From positions 186,001 through 250,000 of the forward strand of contig NZ_CAAAHX010000006.1 of assembly GCF_900639865.1 (NCBI RefSeq): a DNA stretch of 64,000 nucleotides, read 5' to 3'. Each line of letters starts with the position of its first letter. Within the stretch, counting starts at the first letter, position 1. Shown piece by piece: positions 8,540-17,916 of this stretch. The stretch comes from Legionella gresilensis. GTDB lineage: Bacteria; Pseudomonadota; Gammaproteobacteria; Legionellales; Legionellaceae. The notes beneath the pieces were generated by a model, which ran no database searches, was not told the DNA's origin, and saw only the letters and a list, made by a program, of their open reading frames with translations. The translations under genes and the position numbers were made by a program.

Positions 8540-9031
8540 ATGAAACAGCGTGCTATCTATCCGGGAACTTTTGATCCTATCACTAATGGACATATTGATA
8601 TTATAAAAAGAGCGGCCCAAATTTTTCCAGAAATTATAGTTGGTGTTGCAAGTAATGATACTAAAAATCCTTTTTTTCCTATAGAGACTCGTATTAATTT
8701 GACTAAGCAAGCTCTACAAGAAATTCCTGGTGTTAAAGTAATTGGCTTTGATACGCTATTAATTGATTTTGTAAAGGAACAACAGGGAAATATTATTTTG
8801 CGCGGATTAAGGGCTGTGAATGATTTTGAGTATGAATTTCAGCTTGCTGGTATGAATCGAAAGTTAAATGCAGATATTGAAACTGTATTTTTAACGCCTT
8901 CCGAAGATTTAATGTTTATTTCATCAACATTAGTAAGGGAGATAGCGAGATTAAAAGGAGATGTATCTCAATTTGTACCATCAAATGTTGTAAAAGCTTT
9001 CAAGGAAAAATTAAGCAAGGGACATGAATAA
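8540..9031 (+). CDS. coaD: Phosphopantetheine adenylyltransferase
   Basis: Transfers AMP from ATP to 4'-phosphopantetheine, the fourth step of coenzyme A synthesis, in the cytosol. 163 residues, normal for the family. The nucleotidyltransferase signature is at the N-terminus ([16 protein letters not shown], with the T/HxGH motif) and the C-terminal SSTLVREIA completes the ATP site. [17 protein letters not shown] is the family's conserved middle region. No strong ribosome binding site. The ATG of ggt overlaps its last codons, so the two are co-translated. Confidence 0.97.
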   Translation: MKQRAIYPGTFDPITNGHIDIIKRAAQIFPEIIVGVASNDTKNPFFPIETRINLTKQALQEIPGVKVIGFDTLLIDFVKEQQGNIILRGLRAVNDFEYEFQLAGMNRKLNADIETVFLTPSEDLMFISSTLVREIARLKGDVSQFVPSNVVKAFKEKLSKGHE

Positions 9032-10751
9032 ACAACAATTTTTGCTATGTTTTGCTATAGGGATTAGTAGTATTCATTTGGGGCAAGCAGGTGATTTAAT
9101 TTTTGAAAAACCACCAGGTTATGCTGTAGCAAGTGCCCATCCGTTAGCTACCAATGCAGGTTTAAAAATTCTTTCTGCAGGGGGGAATGCATTTGATGCT
9201 GCAGTTGCTGTAAGTGCCGCATTAGCAGTAGTTGAACCTTATCATTCCGGCTTAGGTGGCGGTGGTTTTTGGCTACTGTATGATGCTAAAACTAAAAAGA
9301 ATATTATGATTGATGGCCGTGAAGTAGCTCCCTTAGCGGCACATGAAAATATGTTTCTTGATAAAAAGGGTGAAATTATACCCAGATTATCGCTTGATGG
9401 TGGCTTAGCTGCTGCTATTCCTGGAGAGCCTGCGGCGCTCGCCTACATTGCAAAGCATTATGGTCGCCTACCTTTATCGCAAACTTTAGCGCCGGCCATA
9501 CGTTTTGCAGAGCAAGGGTTTGCAGTAGATGCACAATTAAATCATTTTTCTCAAATGGCTGATAGAATGCAGGTTATGCTACGCTTTCCAGCAACAGCAT
9601 CCATATTTTTACATAATAACCAGCCTTATAAAATTGGTGAAATTATTAAGCAGCCAGATTTAGCTAGAACATTAAAAATATTAGCTGAAAAAGGACATGA
9701 CGGCTTTTACTGTGGAGATATTGCGGAAAAGTTGGTTGCTGGTGTACGTGCTGCTGGTGGTATTTGGACCTTAGATGATCTTGCTAATTACAAGATTAAA
9801 ATAAGAGAACCGCTCCAAAGCGCTTATCATAATATGCTTATCATTACAGCGCCTCCACCTTCAGCCGGCGGTGTAATATTACTTACAATATTAAATATTC
9901 TTGAGGGCTTGCCATTACACTCATTTAATAAAGTCCAATTTGTTCATTATTTAATAGAAACCATGCGGCTTGCTTATTGGCAAAGTAATCAAACAATTGC
10001 TGATCCGGAATTTACTCAAATTGATTTAGATAAATTATTATCATCTAAAAATGCTAAACAATTACGATCTTTAATTCCTGTAGATAAGGCGTTACCTAGT
10101 TCAAAACTTGGTTTAAATCAAAATGTAAATGAAAATCATACTAATACAACCCATATTAGCATCATTGATACCGAAGGAAACCGTGTTTCAGCGACCTTAA
10201 CCATAAATTATATTTTTGGCTCAAGTGTGACTGCTGCAGGCACAGGTGTTTTATTAAACGATGAAATGGATGACTTTTCAGCTAAAGAAGGAATTAGAAA
10301 TCAGTTTGGGTTAGTCGGTCATCCAGTAAATAGTATTGCGCCAGGAAAACGGCCGATGTCTAATATGTCACCTACATTTTTAGAGATGCCTGGACGTACA
10401 GCTATTCTAGGAACGCCAGGCGGTAGCCGAATACCAACGATGGTTTTACTCAGCACACTATCATTTTTTAATTATAAAGGTGCTATTAGTATGGTTTCTG
10501 GTATGCGTTTTCATCACCAATATCTACCAGACTGGTTGCAATTTGAACCTGAAACTTTTTCACCTGCTCTTCAAACCCAACTTAAAGCAATGGGTTATCA
10601 GCTAATGGCTTTAAAACAATATTATGGTGATATGCAAGCAATAAGCTGGGATAAACAGATGAATATACTTACTGCTGCCTCTGACCCCCGTGGAATAGGT
10701 TTAGCAGTTGCTATTAATAAAGATCAGGGTGGTTATGGATTAACCTATTAA
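9024..10751 (+). CDS. ggt: Gamma-glutamyltransferase, secreted
   Basis: Cleaves the gamma-glutamyl bond of glutathione and transfers glutamyl to water or amino acids, in the periplasm. 575 residues: signal peptide at 1-22 ending near GQAG, then [15 protein letters not shown], the family N-terminus, and GLGGGGFW. The protein self-cleaves before a Thr that becomes the nucleophile; the motif [12 protein letters not shown] puts this Thr at residue 375 (E. coli has TTHYS). [10 protein letters not shown] near residue 470 is part of the glutamate pocket. Its ATG overlaps the coaD end by 8 bases and AAGGGA precedes it. Legionella carries ggt genes, and the enzyme can supply cysteine or glutamate. Confidence 0.95.
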   Translation: MNKQQFLLCFAIGISSIHLGQAGDLIFEKPPGYAVASAHPLATNAGLKILSAGGNAFDAAVAVSAALAVVEPYHSGLGGGGFWLLYDAKTKKNIMIDGREVAPLAAHENMFLDKKGEIIPRLSLDGGLAAAIPGEPAALAYIAKHYGRLPLSQTLAPAIRFAEQGFAVDAQLNHFSQMADRMQVMLRFPATASIFLHNNQPYKIGEIIKQPDLARTLKILAEKGHDGFYCGDIAEKLVAGVRAAGGIWTLDDLANYKIKIREPLQSAYHNMLIITAPPPSAGGVILLTILNILEGLPLHSFNKVQFVHYLIETMRLAYWQSNQTIADPEFTQIDLDKLLSSKNAKQLRSLIPVDKALPSSKLGLNQNVNENHTNTTHISIIDTEGNRVSATLTINYIFGSSVTAAGTGVLLNDEMDDFSAKEGIRNQFGLVGHPVNSIAPGKRPMSNMSPTFLEMPGRTAILGTPGGSRIPTMVLLSTLSFFNYKGAISMVSGMRFHHQYLPDWLQFEPETFSPALQTQLKAMGYQLMALKQYYGDMQAISWDKQMNILTAASDPRGIGLAVAINKDQGGYGLTY

Positions 10752-10774
10752 GATGTAGGATGTTAATTAGACAT

Positions 10775-11509
10775 TTATGAAGAACCTTCTACTAATTCCT
10801 TAATTGCTTGATGAACAGTATTTATTAATTCATCTTTATTTTCTAAAGTATATTGTGCAGTATCAATAGGTTTGCCAATATGAATTTCAGCCTTTTGATT
10901 TAAGTTAAAGCGCATGGTCTTTGGCGGCAAAATATTATAGGCTCCTCGAATACCGATAGGAATAATCGTTGCTTTTGCCTCAATTGCTGTAATAAATGCA
11001 CCTTTTTTAAAAGAAGCTAATTCACCTGTTTTAGAGCGAGTGCCTTCTGGCGCAATCCACATAATAATGCCACTTTCCATTAATTGACGTGCAAATGCCA
11101 AATCTCGAACTGCTTGATGTCTATTTTTTCGATCAATAAATGGGAATTCGGCTGCTGCCATGCCTTTACCCATAATAGGGATCTTAGAAAGTTCTCTTTT
11201 AGCTAACATACGAATTGAGTGGTTAGGGAAAGCCTTAAAACTAATTGGGATATCATAAAGGCTAGTATGATTGCACATAATTATAGTAGCCTTTCCTGGC
11301 TGGGGCTCCACATGGTATGGATTAAATACTTCAAGTTTGACGCCAATTAAATTAAGTAATTTAGTTGACCATTTCATAATAGTACTATCGACCCAAGGTC
11401 GATTAATGTTACCGAGAAGTTGTCTATAGACGGCATGACCACAAATTTTTGCCGTATATAGAGCAGAGAGTAAAGCGATCCATTGAGTACGAAATTTACT
11501 TATTCTCAT
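10775..11509 (-). CDS. plsC: 1-acyl-sn-glycerol-3-phosphate acyltransferase
   Basis: Adds the second acyl chain to lysophosphatidic acid to make phosphatidic acid at the inner membrane. 244 residues, the normal length. The catalytic HX4D box is present in CNHTSLYDIP (near residue 80) and the substrate-binding box in APEGTRSKTGEL (near residue 155); FIDRKNRHQA is the usual block between them. The N-terminus is only weakly hydrophobic. It converges with ggt (stop codons 23 bases apart) and no good ribosome binding site precedes the ATG. Legionella-type genomes have several paralogs, so calling this the housekeeping copy is likely but not certain. Confidence 0.9.
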   Translation of the reverse strand: MRISKFRTQWIALLSALYTAKICGHAVYRQLLGNINRPWVDSTIMKWSTKLLNLIGVKLEVFNPYHVEPQPGKATIIMCNHTSLYDIPISFKAFPNHSIRMLAKRELSKIPIMGKGMAAAEFPFIDRKNRHQAVRDLAFARQLMESGIIMWIAPEGTRSKTGELASFKKGAFITAIEAKATIIPIGIRGAYNILPPKTMRFNLNQKAEIHIGKPIDTAQYTLENKDELINTVHQAIKELVEGSS

Positions 11510-11697
11510 ATATGTTACTTATTGTTTTATTTAACCTAAGTTATTAACCACAATTACTTTCATCAGAGTAATAAGCCAGGTTATTTATTAATTTCTAAAT
11601 TTTATACCTTTATAAATTAATTTTTATAAGGGTGGCACAACCAGGTCAGCCGACCTTTCAGTAGCTGATAATACTGCATGTGTCATAACTTGCAAAA

Positions 11698-12522
11698 TCA
11701 ATTCTGTTTCAATGGCTGACATTTAGGGCAATAAGTTGACGTACGGCCGGCTATTTTTAAACTTTCAAGGATGGTCTTACATTCAAAACAGGTTTGCCCT
11801 TTACGACCATATACCTTTAATTGGTTAATGAAATATCCGGGATTACCTAGAGAGTAAAAATCACGCAACGTAGTACCGCCACAATCAATGGCTTCTTGTA
11901 ATACTCGTTTAGCATAGTCAACTAATTTAGTTAATTGTTCGATTGTTAAGTTACCTGCAGACTCAAATGGATGAATACCCGCTAAAAAGAGGCTCTCTGT
12001 GGCATAAATATTGCCAATGCCAACTACAATTTGATTGTCCATTAAAAATGATTTAATACTTTGTTTCTTTCCTTGGCAACGTTTAAATAGATAATTTGCA
12101 TTAAAATTATCTGTTAAGGGCTCAGGACCTAAATGATTTAACAGCTTATGGTTAGCTGGGTCGCTGGTTAAATAGAGCCAAAGACCAAAACGTCGTGGAT
12201 CCTGATAGCGTATGATTAATCCATTTTGGAGGGTAAGCTCAATATGATCATGTTTTTCAAGTGGCATTGATTCATTAACTAAGCGCAAATGACCTGACAT
12301 GCCTAAATGGATAAGTATGTAACCTTTGGAAAGTTTAAGGATTAAATATTTAGCCCGCCTATCTACTGCTTCAATCTTTTGACCTGGACAAACGTCAGAT
12401 AATGCAACTGATACAGGTAGGCGTAACTGGGAGTTTCTAATTATAACTCGTGTAATAATTTGATTAGTTAAATAAGGACTAATAGCTAAACGAGTTGTCT
12501 CAACTTCAGGTAATTCAGGCAT
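11698..12522 (-). CDS. mutM: Formamidopyrimidine-DNA glycosylase
   Basis: Removes 8-oxoguanine and other oxidised purines from DNA and nicks the abasic site. 274 residues. The mature N-terminus PELPEVETTRLAI carries the catalytic Pro and Glu; HLGMSGHLR and QDPRRFGLW are family motifs; the C-terminal zinc finger has four cysteines (CFEC ... CPKC) within residues 244-268. Its start codon overlaps by one base (TAATG) the stop of the small membrane gene upstream, so the two are translationally coupled. Confidence 0.97.
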   Translation of the reverse strand: MPELPEVETTRLAISPYLTNQIITRVIIRNSQLRLPVSVALSDVCPGQKIEAVDRRAKYLILKLSKGYILIHLGMSGHLRLVNESMPLEKHDHIELTLQNGLIIRYQDPRRFGLWLYLTSDPANHKLLNHLGPEPLTDNFNANYLFKRCQGKKQSIKSFLMDNQIVVGIGNIYATESLFLAGIHPFESAGNLTIEQLTKLVDYAKRVLQEAIDCGGTTLRDFYSLGNPGYFINQLKVYGRKGQTCFECKTILESLKIAGRTSTYCPKCQPLKQN

Positions 12523-12752
12523 TATTTATGATCATTATGTTCTATAATACGGCCCTCCGACTTGGGAATGGTCTTCTTAGGAAAAATAAAATTTTTAACT
12601 ACTGAAACAAGCCAAAGGATACCACCAATCAGAATTCCCCACATTAAAACATAAGAAAACATGATAAGTAACCCTATTAACACGGCGATAACCATACCAA
12701 TAATAAGGAAGGGAATAATTGTTTGAAACAGGTAATTTAATCTTTTATTCAT
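12522..12752 (-). CDS. Small two-helix membrane protein upstream of mutM
   Basis: I place the start at 12752 (MNKRLNYLF) because TTGGAA lies at the right distance; the longer frame from 12776 lacks one. The product is about 76 residues with two hydrophobic segments, around 10-30 and 33-53, then a basic and polar tail ending EHNDHK. I do not recognise the family. It shares an overlapping stop/start with mutM, so it is expressed with it, but nothing ties its job to DNA repair. The gene upstream is divergent, so this is the first gene of the unit. Confidence 0.65.
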   Translation of the reverse strand: MNKRLNYLFQTIIPFLIIGMVIAVLIGLLIMFSYVLMWGILIGGILWLVSVVKNFIFPKKTIPKSEGRIIEHNDHK

Positions 12753-12925
12753 AAAATTTCCAATAATAAGTCTCATTCTGTGTTACTATTATAATAGTAA
12801 TCATTTGAAATTAACGCTTACTGTACAAAATTCTAACTATAAAGTTTAACAGTAGTTGCTTCTATTTGTATCTAACAGCATAATACTGAAACTATTTGGC
12901 ATCACATCTTTGCGAGGAGCAGTTT

Positions 12926-14113
12926 ATGATGTTTGGATTATTAAATCTTTCTTTTTGGGGCTATGTTATAGCCACACTGATTTTAACACAAATTACAATC
13001 GCTGGAGTTACCCTTTATCTTCATCGTTGTCAAACACATAGAGCAATAACGTTGCATCCTATTGTGAGTCATTTCTTTCGTTTTTGGCTATGGTTAACGA
13101 CAGGTATGATTACAGCAGAATGGGTAGCCATTCACCGTAAACATCATGCGACTACTGATGTTGAAGGTGATCCGCATAGTCCTAAGGTCTTAGGTATCAA
13201 AAAAGTCTTTTGGGAAGGCGCAGAGCTTTATAGAAACGCAGCGAAAGATAAGGCTATGATTGAGAAATATTCTCATGGTACGCCAAATGACTGGATTGAG
13301 CGTAATCTATATAGCCGTTTTTCATCCAAAGGTATTTTGCTAATGTTTATCATTAACTTATTACTTTTTGGTTTTCCTGGCATTACTATTTGGGCTCTCC
13401 AGATGCTTTGGATTCCTGTTCATGCTGCAGGAGTGGTTAACGGCATAGGTCATCATTGGGGGTATCGAAATTTCGAATGTCCTGATGCGGCAACCAATAT
13501 TTTCCCATGGGGATTTTGGATAGGTGGAGAGGAGCTACATAATAATCATCATACTTTTGCCTCATCTGCTAAATTCTCAGTAAAATGGTGGGAGTTTGAT
13601 ATCGGCTGGATGTATATTCGCTGCTTATCCTGGTTAGGATTGGCTAAAGTTAAAAAATTACCGCCAAAGCTAGCGACTGACGAAGGAAAGCTTCATGTCG
13701 ATTTAGACACCGTTAGAGCTGTGATCAGTAATCGCTTTCAAATTATGTCTTTTTATTATAAACGTGTAGTTTTACCGACACTAAAAATTGAAAAGCGTTT
13801 AGCTAAAGATGATAAAGCGAAGAAAAAATTATTCCAACGAGCTGGCCGATTATTGCGCTTGCAAGATAGTTTATTATCCCCACACGCTAAGACTAAACTG
13901 CAAACTTTATTAGCGCAGCGAGAGCGTTTGCAAATTGTTTATTTTTATCGCCAATCCCTACAAAATATCTGGCTAAAAACAGCGACTTCACAAAAGGAAC
14001 TAGTAGAAGCGTTACAACAATGGTGCAAACAAGCTGAAGAATCAGGTTTAGAAGTTCTACATCAATTTGCTCAGCAAATCAAAAATTTTGTACCGAAACA
14101 AATTAAAATTTAA
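12926..14113 (+). CDS. Membrane fatty acid desaturase (acyl-CoA / delta-9 type)
   Basis: Inserts a double bond in saturated acyl chains using a di-iron centre, O2 and an electron carrier, at the inner membrane. The start at 12926 follows GAGGAGC; 395 residues. All three histidine boxes are visible: HRCQTHRAIT (near 35), HRKHHATTDVEGDPHSP (near 70) and HNNHHTFAS (near 205). The length and the charged, partly helical C-terminal 130 residues match Pseudomonas DesB-like desaturases. It stands upstream of the PHA genes but with a hairpin and a gap of nearly 580 bases, so it is probably a separate unit. Confidence 0.9.
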   Translation: MMFGLLNLSFWGYVIATLILTQITIAGVTLYLHRCQTHRAITLHPIVSHFFRFWLWLTTGMITAEWVAIHRKHHATTDVEGDPHSPKVLGIKKVFWEGAELYRNAAKDKAMIEKYSHGTPNDWIERNLYSRFSSKGILLMFIINLLLFGFPGITIWALQMLWIPVHAAGVVNGIGHHWGYRNFECPDAATNIFPWGFWIGGEELHNNHHTFASSAKFSVKWWEFDIGWMYIRCLSWLGLAKVKKLPPKLATDEGKLHVDLDTVRAVISNRFQIMSFYYKRVVLPTLKIEKRLAKDDKAKKKLFQRAGRLLRLQDSLLSPHAKTKLQTLLAQRERLQIVYFYRQSLQNIWLKTATSQKELVEALQQWCKQAEESGLEVLHQFAQQIKNFVPKQIKI

Positions 14114-14126
14114 TAGGTTATAGTAT

Positions 14127-14164
14127 ATTCAAGGGCATTAATTGTGTAATTACTGCCCTTGAAT
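14127..14164 (+). terminator. Desaturase terminator hairpin
   Basis: ATTCAAGGGCA (14127-14137) pairs perfectly over 11 bases with TGCCCTTGAAT (14154-14164), and the inner bases (TTAATT/AATTA) extend the stem. It begins 13 bases after the desaturase stop. The tail AATAATT is not a clean T-run. Confidence 0.65.
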
Positions 14165-14690
14165 AATTCGTATTAGCAATTGCTCTCTATTTAATTTAGG
14201 TATCAATTTGCATTAATTCAAATATAAAGAAGTAATTTTTATGCGGAGTTTATGCTAACTGCTTTCTAAATTAGCATTAGGCAAAAAATAGCTCTAAATA
14301 AGATGATTTTACAGCTTAACCTATTAACTCTATTTTATATTTTTGTTTAGTTAGAAGCTGCAAAATTTTATAGATCACCTCAAATGTTACAAGGAATAGT
14401 GAGTCTTTTTACATAAATTTATTAAATAAATGCTCAAGAGCAATCTAGTTAATTCAAAATACTAGGCAAATTGCTTAAAGCCATAATTGCTTTTTAGTAT
14501 GGTTAAAATGATTGAGTTTTCTAATAAGTATTTAATAGGAAACAAGAAATTTTAAGTAAATTTGGCCTTTATTTTGCATCTAATACTTATTTAAAGTATA
14601 GGAATATAAGATGATTTGCTTTGTATTCGGGCATAAAGTAAAAACTAATTACTTTATAAGTAACCACTAACTTGCAAGAGGTCTTTTTCT
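14165..14690. other. Intergenic gap, 526 bases
   Basis: AT-rich region upstream of the PHA reductase genes, presumably holding their promoter. Stops in all frames. I found no RNA gene or clear repeat. Confidence 0.5.
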
Positions 14691-15431
14691 ATGGATCGGA
14701 AAATAGCTGTCGTTACTGGGGGTACAGGCGGTATTGGCTCAGCAATTTGTCAGCGATTGGCAAAAGATTACCAAGTTATTGCCTGTTATTTTAAAAATGG
14801 TAAGCATGAAGAAGCAAAGCAGTGGCAAAAAGCTCAGCAGGAAGCAGGGTTTAATATTGATATTGTGTATGCTGATATCTGTAAATTCTCAGATTGCGAA
14901 AAATTAACGGCACTTATTATAGAGCGTTATGGACGTATTGATACGTTAGTCAATAATGCTGGTATTACGGCAGATAGCAGCCTTAAAAGAATGACGCCTG
15001 AACAATGGCAACTTGTAGTAGATTCCAATTTAACAAGTGTTTTTAATATGACCCGTAATATCATTCCCCACATGATTGATAAAAATTATGGACGTATTAT
15101 AAATATTTCTTCGATTAATGGCCGTAAGGGGCAATTTGGGCAATGTAATTATGCAGCTACAAAAGCTGCTCTTTTTGGTTTTAGTAAAAGTTTAGCTTTA
15201 GAAGTAGCAAGTAAAGGTATTACAGTTAATACTATTTCACCTGGCTATATAGAAACAAACATGCTTACTAGCATGAAAGAAGATATTCTAAACAATATTA
15301 TTGCTAATATTCCTGTAGGCCGACTAGGAAAGCCAAGTGAAATTGCAGAAGCTGTTGCTTTTTTTGCGTCCCCTGAATCCAGTTTTATTACTGGTGCAAA
15401 TTTAGATATAAATGGCGGTCAATATATGTAA
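14691..15431 (+). CDS. phaB: Acetoacetyl-CoA reductase (PhaB-type SDR), copy 1
   Basis: Reduces acetoacetyl-CoA to (R)-3-hydroxybutyryl-CoA with NADPH, giving the monomer for PHA. 246 residues, a classical short-chain dehydrogenase: cofactor loop TGGTGGIG near residue 10, NNAG near 88, catalytic Ser in NISSING, and YAATK with the catalytic Tyr and Lys. The TGGxGGIG loop and SPGYIETNM tail are PhaB-like rather than FabG-like (TGASRGIG). Start follows AAGAGGT. It is 39 bases ahead of a second, similar reductase and in the same unit as phaR. Confidence 0.85.
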   Translation: MDRKIAVVTGGTGGIGSAICQRLAKDYQVIACYFKNGKHEEAKQWQKAQQEAGFNIDIVYADICKFSDCEKLTALIIERYGRIDTLVNNAGITADSSLKRMTPEQWQLVVDSNLTSVFNMTRNIIPHMIDKNYGRIINISSINGRKGQFGQCNYAATKAALFGFSKSLALEVASKGITVNTISPGYIETNMLTSMKEDILNNIIANIPVGRLGKPSEIAEAVAFFASPESSFITGANLDINGGQYM

Positions 15432-15470
15432 AATAAATCAGTTACGTTAAATATGTATAAGGTTAAAAAA

Positions 15471-16217
15471 ATGCAAAATGAACAAGTAATACTAATTACT
15501 GGAGGTACAGGCGATATTGGTACAGCCATTGCAAAGCAATTAGCTCCAAACTTTGGCCATGTGGTAGCGCTCGATGTAGTGGCAGATAACAAAGGTGATG
15601 TCTGGCAACAGGAATTAAATAAGCAAGGCTATAAACATTTGCATTTTCGACATATGGACGTAACTGATTTTAATGAGTGCGAAAGAGTTATTAAAGGACT
15701 GATTGCTGAATTTGGTCAAGTCGATGTACTTATTAATAATGCAGGTATTACGCGTGATGCAGTTTTCCATAAAATGACTAAACAGCAATGGGATGAAGTG
15801 TTACGCGTTAACTTAGATGGTATGTTTAATGTTACTCGGCAAGTGGTGGAAGCCATGCGGGCTCGAAAAAGTGGCCGCATTGTTAATATATCTTCAGTCA
15901 ATGCCCAGAAAGGTCAATTTTCCCAAGCTAATTATTCGGCTTCGAAGGCTGGTATTTATGGGTTTACAAAAAGCTTAGCGCAGGAATTAATGGCCTGTAA
16001 TATTACTGTCAATAGCATTTCGCCTGGGTATGTAAATACACGTTTGATGAAAGGTATTAGACCAGATATTTTAGAGGCAATTATTGATTTAATCCCCGCT
16101 AAGCGTTTAGCAGAGCCTGAAGAGGTAGCTTGGGCAGTGGAGTTTTTAATTCATGAGAAAAGCCGCTATATTACTGGCGCAAATTTAAGTATCAATGGTG
16201 GTTTACATATGTATTAA
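15471..16217 (+). CDS. phaB: Acetoacetyl-CoA reductase (PhaB-type SDR), copy 2
   Basis: Second tandem 3-ketoacyl-CoA reductase, 248 residues from 15471, the start preferred because TAAGG lies 8 bases before it (a frame-compatible ATG at 15453 lacks one). Motifs: TGGTGDIG, NNAGITRDAVFHKM, NISSVNAQKGQF and YSASK with catalytic Tyr and Lys. The line NNAGITRD(A)xFHKM is a strong PhaB hallmark, which makes this copy the more convincing acetoacetyl-CoA reductase. The first copy may prefer another chain length or coenzyme; that is inference. No thiolase gene (phaA) is present in the window. Confidence 0.87.
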   Translation: MQNEQVILITGGTGDIGTAIAKQLAPNFGHVVALDVVADNKGDVWQQELNKQGYKHLHFRHMDVTDFNECERVIKGLIAEFGQVDVLINNAGITRDAVFHKMTKQQWDEVLRVNLDGMFNVTRQVVEAMRARKSGRIVNISSVNAQKGQFSQANYSASKAGIYGFTKSLAQELMACNITVNSISPGYVNTRLMKGIRPDILEAIIDLIPAKRLAEPEEVAWAVEFLIHEKSRYITGANLSINGGLHMY

Positions 16218-16244
16218 AGTTAAATAAGAATTAATTGGGGACAA

Positions 16245-16658
16245 ATGGTGAGATTAATAAAAAAATATAAAAACCGTCGCCTTTATGATACTGAGAGAAG
16301 CCAATACATTACCGTTGAAGAATTACAGGGTTATGTTGTTCAAGGTATCGCCTTTCGAGTAGAAGATAGCAGCACTAATAAAGATATAACGAGTGCTACT
16401 TTATTACAGATCCTCGTAGAAATGGAAAATACGACCAGTCAATTTCTATCTGCAGATATGTTAAGGCATTTAATTGTATTAGCTAGTCATCCAATGAGCC
16501 AAGCATATAAAAATATTTTAGAACAGCTATTTGCCTCATTTGACTCGTCGATCAAAAAAAGTCCTTATTTACAGGACTATCAGCAAACAGCGCAGCTTTG
16601 GCAGCAGCAGGTTGGTGAGATGTTTAATCAATGGCAATCTTTATTTAAGGTTAAGTAG
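16245..16658 (+). CDS. phaR: PHA synthesis regulator PhaR
   Basis: DNA-binding repressor that senses PHA granules and controls phasin expression. 137 residues. The N-terminal block LIKKYKNRRLYDTERSQYIT followed by VEELQGYVVQG is the PHB/PHA accumulation regulator DNA-binding domain, and the middle (SATLLQILVEME) is the PHB_acc domain. It lacks the long C-terminal tail of some homologs. The GGGGACAA before the ATG supports the start. It is 27 bases after phaB copy 2 and precedes the phasin gene, its expected target. Confidence 0.92.
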   Translation: MVRLIKKYKNRRLYDTERSQYITVEELQGYVVQGIAFRVEDSSTNKDITSATLLQILVEMENTTSQFLSADMLRHLIVLASHPMSQAYKNILEQLFASFDSSIKKSPYLQDYQQTAQLWQQQVGEMFNQWQSLFKVK

Positions 16659-16763
16659 ATTGCTAAATAATGATAAAAAATTAATTAATACTGAATAATG
16701 AAAGTGGCCTTCTTGGCAATTTTATTAGTATTTATTCAATCATAAAAATATTGCTTCAATTAA

Positions 16764-16812
16764 TTGACAATAGATGTTAGAGGGGCTAATCTAATATTGT
16801 GCAGTGCAACAT
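16764..16812 (+). promoter_or_regulatory. Phasin promoter with candidate PhaR operator
   Basis: TTGACA at 16764-16769 is a perfect -35, and 17 bases on is TAATCT (16787-16792), an acceptable -10. The expected transcription start falls in GTGCAGTGCAAC (16800-16811), which contains TGCA-G-TGCA. PhaR proteins of other bacteria bind TGC/GCA-rich sites in phasin promoters (for example CTGC-N3/4-GCAG in Paracoccus). That this is the operator is an inference. Confidence 0.5.
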
Positions 16813-16827
16813 AAAGGAGGTTTAATT

Positions 16828-17115
16828 ATGAACCAAGCATATTTAGAACGCTGGACAGATCTAGCTAGAAAAGCGCAAGAACCTTTGCAAGCTATCGCCG
16901 AATTAAATGCAAAAACATTACAAAATTTTAAGTATTTAAAGCCCGAAGAGCTCGCAAAAATTAAAAAACCGGAAGAATTTGTAGAAAAGCAAATTAATCT
17001 TGCTGTTGAAAATGGCCATAAAGCTTTAGATTATATGCAAAAGTCTTTTGAAATTTTTGAAAAAGCCATGCTATCTGTTGTTGAGGAAGCAAAAAAGGCT
17101 GACGGTAAAAGATAA
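16828..17115 (+). CDS. Phasin (PHA granule-associated protein)
   Basis: Small amphipathic protein that coats PHA granules. 95 residues from 16828, directly behind AAAGGAGG; the GTG at 16804 would be a poor start. The protein is almost entirely helical and begins NQAYLERWTDLARKAQEPLQ, with a second helix (VEKQINLAVENGHKALDYMQ), the pattern of the phasin_2 family. No signal peptide. It has its own promoter and follows phaR by 169 bases. The strong ribosome binding site fits a highly expressed protein. Confidence 0.85.
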   Translation: MNQAYLERWTDLARKAQEPLQAIAELNAKTLQNFKYLKPEELAKIKKPEEFVEKQINLAVENGHKALDYMQKSFEIFEKAMLSVVEEAKKADGKR

Positions 17116-17131
17116 TAATTAATTTTATTCT

Positions 17132-17160
17132 GCTATCGCAAACTTACTATTTGCGATAGC
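17132..17160. terminator. Hairpin between convergent phasin and DUF1415 genes
   Basis: GCTATCGCAAA (17132-17142) pairs perfectly over 11 bases with TTTGCGATAGC (17150-17160) around CTTACTA. It starts 16 bases after the phasin stop. Neither strand has a long T-run, but its place between converging genes suggests a bidirectional terminator. Confidence 0.65.
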
Positions 17161-17238
17161 TTGAATAAAATATAGATCAATAAGTGCTTCTTAAGAAAGT
17201 GATTATATTTAAAATTAATTATTATTTACTTTAGTAGC

Positions 17239-17820
17239 CTAGCTAAGATCTTCTATATTGTTATTACTACATGCCATAGGATTTGCATTAGAAATGAGCT
17301 TGATTACTTTTTCTAAGCCAAGTTTACGTAGAAGTGCAATATTATTAAGCGGTATTTCTTCGGTATCTCCATAAAAAGCAATAGCTTGCTCTATGCTTTC
17401 TTCCCTTAAAATATGCACCATTGGATAAGGTGAGCGATTAGTATAGTTAGTGACGTCTTGGCTTTCAGCGTCAGCAAAATAATAGTTAGGGTGGAAGGTG
17501 GCTAACTGATAAATACCTGCATATTGCTTTTTTATAAGTTTTTTTTCAGCAAGCGCGGTAAAATCTAAATAAGTTAAAAAATCTTTAAATAAAACTGGAA
17601 AGATAACAATAGTCGTTTCAATAGTTTTATTACTTTCTAAATTAATCATTTCATTGCGTAAATCAGCTAATGCAAGTTGTTCAGTTAGAGCGAGGCTGAC
17701 GCTAAAGCGAATAGTATTATGATCAATAACATACTTAGCAAAAGGACAAAGTTTTAGAGGGATGATAAAGGAGGTAATCCAGTTCTTAGTTTGTTGGATA
17801 ATTAAATCTGCCTGAACCAT
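17239..17820 (-). CDS. DUF1415 family protein
   Basis: 193 residues from the ATG at 17820; a TTG at 17853 extends the frame but is less likely. The opening TKNWITSFIIPLKLCPFAKY with its conserved CPFA, and the later NRSPYPMVHILREESIEQA, are the DUF1415 signature. The family is found in many proteobacteria and has no proven function. Soluble, with no signal peptide. Single gene converging with the phasin gene; nothing suggests a PHA role other than position. It diverges from the secreted protein gene at 17917. Confidence 0.85.
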   Translation of the reverse strand: MVQADLIIQQTKNWITSFIIPLKLCPFAKYVIDHNTIRFSVSLALTEQLALADLRNEMINLESNKTIETTIVIFPVLFKDFLTYLDFTALAEKKLIKKQYAGIYQLATFHPNYYFADAESQDVTNYTNRSPYPMVHILREESIEQAIAFYGDTEEIPLNNIALLRKLGLEKVIKLISNANPMACSNNNIEDLS

Positions 17821-17916
17821 ATTATTAGTTAAACCTTTAATCGACAAATACAAATAAAATATCTTTATAGACGGCAGTCTATACTAAAAATAGCGAACTA
17901 TTAAGAAGGAATCATT

